Positions 61,776-64,000 of a DNA stretch of 64,000 bases are shown piece after piece. The position numbers were made by a program, and so were the translations under genes. The notes under the pieces were generated by a model. That model did not search any database. It was not told where the DNA came from and was given only the letters and a program-made list of their open reading frames with translations. How positions within the stretch are numbered: the stretch's first letter is position 1; every line of letters begins with the position of its first letter. Origin of the DNA: Larkinella sp. C7 (lineage in GTDB: Bacteria; Bacteroidota; Bacteroidia; Cytophagales; Spirosomataceae); the NCBI RefSeq assembly GCF_006149005.1, contig NZ_VBSL01000016.1, forward strand, positions 62,001-126,000. The letters run 5' to 3'.

Positions 61776-62543
61776 ATGAATTCTTTCTGGAAACTTACCG
61801 GCTCCCGCGCCCTGGTGACGGGCGGAACCAAAGGCATTGGCGAAGCCATTGTAAACCAATTACTGGAACTGGGCGCGGAGGTGTTTATCGTGGCCCGCGA
61901 CAATGATGTATTGCAGCAAAAACTGGTTGAATACCGGCAGAACGGCTTTTCGGTCGATGGGCTGGCCGCCGACATCAGCCAGCCGGGGGCGGTGCAGCAC
62001 GTGGCCGAAACCGTCCAAAACCGCTGGGGCCGTCTGGATATTTTGATCAACAATGCCGGTACGAACATTCGAAAACCCACCACAGAGTATTCAACAGACG
62101 AATTCGATCTTCTTCTGAACACCAACCTGCGGGCCGGATATGAACTTTCCAAAGCGGTTTATCCACTCCTGAAAGCGTCGGGAAAAGGCAGTATTGTGTT
62201 TGTTTCGTCGGTATCGGGCCTGACGCACACCAGCAGCGGTTCCATTTACGGCATGACCAAAGCGGCACTGCACCAACTGGCGAAAAACCTGGCCGTCGAA
62301 TGGGCCACGGATGGCATTCGGACCAACGTGGTCGCGCCCTGGTACATCTACACGCCCCTGGCCGCACCGGTGCTCGATAATCCCGAAAAACTGGCAGGCA
62401 TTCTGAAACGGACGCCGATGGGTCGCGTCGGAAAAGTAGAAGAAGTAGCCGCCACCGTCGCTTTTCTGTGCCTGCCCGCAGCGGGTTACATCACCGGTCA
62501 GACGATTGCGGTGGATGGCGGGATGACGGTTTGGGGGATGTAG
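61776..62543 (+). CDS. SDR family oxidoreductase, tropinone-reductase-like
   Basis: 255 residues. TGGTKGIG (15-22) binds the cofactor, NNAG is at 92-95, the catalytic Ser145 is in FVSSVSGLT, and Tyr158 and Lys162 are in [18 protein letters not shown] and [13 protein letters not shown] are typical of the tropinone-reductase-like branch. Arg41 after the second strand suggests NADPH preference. Cytoplasmic. A 40-bp perfect inverted repeat begins at its stop codon. Confidence 0.9.
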   Translation: MNSFWKLTGSRALVTGGTKGIGEAIVNQLLELGAEVFIVARDNDVLQQKLVEYRQNGFSVDGLAADISQPGAVQHVAETVQNRWGRLDILINNAGTNIRKPTTEYSTDEFDLLLNTNLRAGYELSKAVYPLLKASGKGSIVFVSSVSGLTHTSSGSIYGMTKAALHQLAKNLAVEWATDGIRTNVVAPWYIYTPLAAPVLDNPEKLAGILKRTPMGRVGKVEEVAATVAFLCLPAAGYITGQTIAVDGGMTVWGM

Positions 62544-62633
62544 TTTACGGTATTCGGTTTACGGTATTCGGTGGCTGACGCGTTCTTAAGCATGCGTCAG
62601 CCACCGAATACCGTAAACCGAATACCGTAAACT
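62542..62633. repeat. GGCTGACGC-type long hairpin, copy C, 40-bp perfect arms
   Basis: The arms 62542-62581 and 62594-62633 are exact reverse complements over 40 bp with a 12-nt loop. Each arm has two units of TTTACGGTATTCGG and ends in GGTGGCTGACGC. A further partial unit follows at 62634-62653. It lies between the convergent SDR and Hint genes, and the left arm overlaps the SDR stop codon. Confidence 0.95.
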
Positions 62634-62654
62634 GTAAACCGAATACCGTAAACT

Positions 62655-63650
62655 TTATTTATCCAGAACTACGACGTCGTTGATCAGGTAGTTTCCTTTG
62701 TCCGTCGTCAGGTTGTAGACTTTGTCAACCGTACGAACCGTATTCTGAACGGTGGCCACCTTCCAGGCCGACACGGTGCGGGTAGCGCCGTCGAAGCGGT
62801 ACAGCACGTCGCCGTTGCGCAGGTCACCCAGTTTTTTCGCACCGGTTGCAGTTTGAACGGGGTGGTTGGCAGTGGCTTCCAGCAAAACCGGCTTGGTCAA
62901 TGCTGCCGTGTTGCTGGCCGAAAGGTCCTGAACCGGCGTCATCCAAACCCCGGCGATGGCCAGATTGGGTTTCGCGTGGATGGTCACTTCCTGCACCCGC
63001 GCCGGAACCAGCAGCCGGGTTTTGGCATCGTAGGCCATCACTTCATCACCGGCTTTGACGTCCTGAATGGCTTTGGTCTGGCGGTCGGCCAGGGTCACCA
63101 CGGCGTCGGCCGGGAAACAGAAATTGTATTCTTCCTTCTTCTTGTCACCGCCTTCTTCCTTCGCACCGCCACCCCCCATCAGTAGGGCCATTTCGCGGGA
63201 GAGTACAAAACCGAGTGCCGACATCAAACCAGCTTCTTTTTCGCCCACATACTTCAGATCGTCGATGTAGGCATCCCAGGCTTTGCGGTCGGCACTGGCA
63301 CCGGGAATGACGAACGGTTTGGTTTCTTTGGTTTTTCCATTTTCATAGATCGCCAGCAAACCCAGTTCTTTGGTATCGGCCGCCGTGAAAACTTTGTACA
63401 GATAGATTTTCCGGGGAATCCCATCGCTGTAATTGAAAACATAGGCCGGGCGTTCTTCGTAGCGATCCAGAATGAAATCACCGGATTTGAAATAGGTATC
63501 TTTTTCCAGATTCCCAACTTTGATGGCTTTGACGGCTTTCAGTTGATCCAGCGACATGCTGGCGGTTTGCGCCCAAACACGGGAAGAAACCAGTTGCGCG
63601 ATGATCACACAACAGACAAGCAGACATGTACGAAGTAGGTTAGTTTTCAT
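62655..63650 (-). CDS. Secreted protein with C-terminal Hint (intein/hedgehog-like) domain
   Basis: 331 residues: signal peptide (ending RVWAQ), an N-terminal domain of unknown fold (about 30-150), a glycine- and lysine-rich linker (GGGGAKEEGGDKKKEE, 159-174), then a Hint domain from Cys178. Block A is CFPADAVVTLADRQ, block B is EATANHPVQT with the TxxH pair Thr260/His263, and the last strands are VYNLTTDKGNYLINDVVVLDK. The C-terminal His-Asn of splicing inteins is absent (Leu-Asp-Lys instead), so splicing is unlikely, but cleavage before Cys178, as in hedgehog or type-B bacterial Hint proteins, is possible and would release the 150-residue N-terminal part. No homologue of that part is known to me. 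Confidence 0.8.
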   Translation of the reverse strand: MKTNLLRTCLLVCCVIIAQLVSSRVWAQTASMSLDQLKAVKAIKVGNLEKDTYFKSGDFILDRYEERPAYVFNYSDGIPRKIYLYKVFTAADTKELGLLAIYENGKTKETKPFVIPGASADRKAWDAYIDDLKYVGEKEAGLMSALGFVLSREMALLMGGGGAKEEGGDKKKEEYNFCFPADAVVTLADRQTKAIQDVKAGDEVMAYDAKTRLLVPARVQEVTIHAKPNLAIAGVWMTPVQDLSASNTAALTKPVLLEATANHPVQTATGAKKLGDLRNGDVLYRFDGATRTVSAWKVATVQNTVRTVDKVYNLTTDKGNYLINDVVVLDK

Positions 63651-63715
63651 GGTAGATCGTTATTCAACATTCGTTATTCACTAGTCGATATTTCTTATTT
63701 TCTCAGGTAACCCGG

Positions 63716-64000
63716 TTATTTCTTCGTGTACTCGCCAACGCGGGCGTGCAGCGAATCGACCACGCGCCGGGCGGAGGTGAACGCGCCCGCCATCCAGGCC
63801 GTCAGATAGGTCGTATGCTCCCCGGCAAAGTAAATGTTCCCATCCGGTTCGAGCAGCGACGGATAGTATTTTTTCCGTACGGCATCGTCATACAGCGCCC
63901 AGCCGCCTTCGTTGTACGGGATTTTCTGCCAGGCCAGGGAAAACGAGTTCTCAAACTCCTGCGGGTATTGCGGATGCAGTTTGTAGCCCTGCTCCAGCGC
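63716..64000 (-). CDS. Flavin-containing amine oxidase, C-terminal fragment (gene continues beyond window)
   Basis: The last 94 codons are visible. The FAD-contact motif YFAGEHTTYLTAWMAGAFTS near the C-terminus is diagnostic of the monoamine oxidase family, together with the preceding IPYNEGGWALYDD and YYPSLLEPDGNIYF. The rest of the gene, including the N-terminal Rossmann motif, lies outside the window, so substrate and export signal cannot be judged. It is on the same strand as the Hint gene, 65 bp upstream. Confidence 0.85.
   Translation of the reverse strand, partial: ALEQGYKLHPQYPQEFENSFSLAWQKIPYNEGGWALYDDAVRKKYYPSLLEPDGNIYFAGEHTTYLTAWMAGAFTSARRVVDSLHARVGEYTKK

Noticed and set aside
61776-62543. 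SDR as part of the 59.9 kb sulfatase operon
   Set aside because: It is on the opposite strand, divergent from the sulfatase, and separated by an inverted repeat.

Overview
The window looks like a chromosomal segment of a Bacteroidota bacterium, most likely Cytophagales and close to Spirosoma or Larkinella (inferred from gene content and a GC content that looks to be in the mid-50s percent; no rRNA or tRNA gene was seen). Supporting signs are three SusC/SusD outer-membrane glycan-uptake pairs, each with its own ECF sigma factor and FecR-type anti-sigma factor, TAT-like leaders on periplasmic sugar enzymes, PVC-type cytochrome/HEAT proteins, Cys-type sulfatases, and promoter-like sequences resembling TTG-N19-TAnnTTTG instead of -35/-10 boxes.

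Layout. 1-7.6 kb: a truncated GH44 endoglucanase, a DUF3500 protein, a GlcD/LDHD-type flavin dehydrogenase, the ribosome-rescue factor ArfB, a small acidic protein, a GNAT acetyltransferase and an FG-GAP secreted protein. 7.7-15.6 kb: a minus-strand catabolic operon (SDR, ROK kinase, SIS isomerase, TIM-barrel isomerase, FAD oxidoreductase, phosphotriesterase-like hydrolase, core MetE-like methyltransferase, UlaG-like metallohydrolase), divergent from a GntR/UTRA regulator. An 18-bp perfect palindrome lies between the two promoters. 16.4-22.2 kb: a PAS histidine kinase, a Gfo/Idh/MocA oxidoreductase, and a His-rich membrane protein plus TonB receptor behind a second dyad operator. 22.5-24.3 kb: a stand-alone CBM48 protein and a sulfatase.

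24.4-59.5 kb is one long minus-strand run of three polysaccharide-utilisation-like loci. Locus 1 (39.9 to 24.4 kb) reads sigma, FecR, SusC, SusD, FAD oxidoreductase, FMN-attachment-motif protein, ApbE, cytochrome c/HEAT protein, sugar isomerase. This looks like uptake coupled to a periplasmic flavin-to-haem oxidation chain. Locus 2 (49.5 to 40.0 kb) reads sigma, FecR, SusC, SusD and two tandem paralogues of an unrecognised secreted family. Locus 3 (59.5 to 49.7 kb) reads sigma, FecR, SusC, SusD, FAD oxidoreductase, SGNH esterase; its SusC/SusD are close paralogues of those in locus 1. 59.9-64 kb: a sulfatase, an SDR, a secreted Hint-domain protein and the end of an amine oxidase.

The most unusual layer is non-coding. 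A 14-unit tandem array with a 54-57 bp period (38505-39260) separates the locus-1 sigma factor from its anti-sigma gene, and a solo copy lies at 3.46 kb. At least four further families of long, near-perfect inverted repeats fill intergenic gaps, often abutting a stop codon. One family has 12-nt loops in all three copies. Another sits at the SusC-SusD junction of both paralogous loci.
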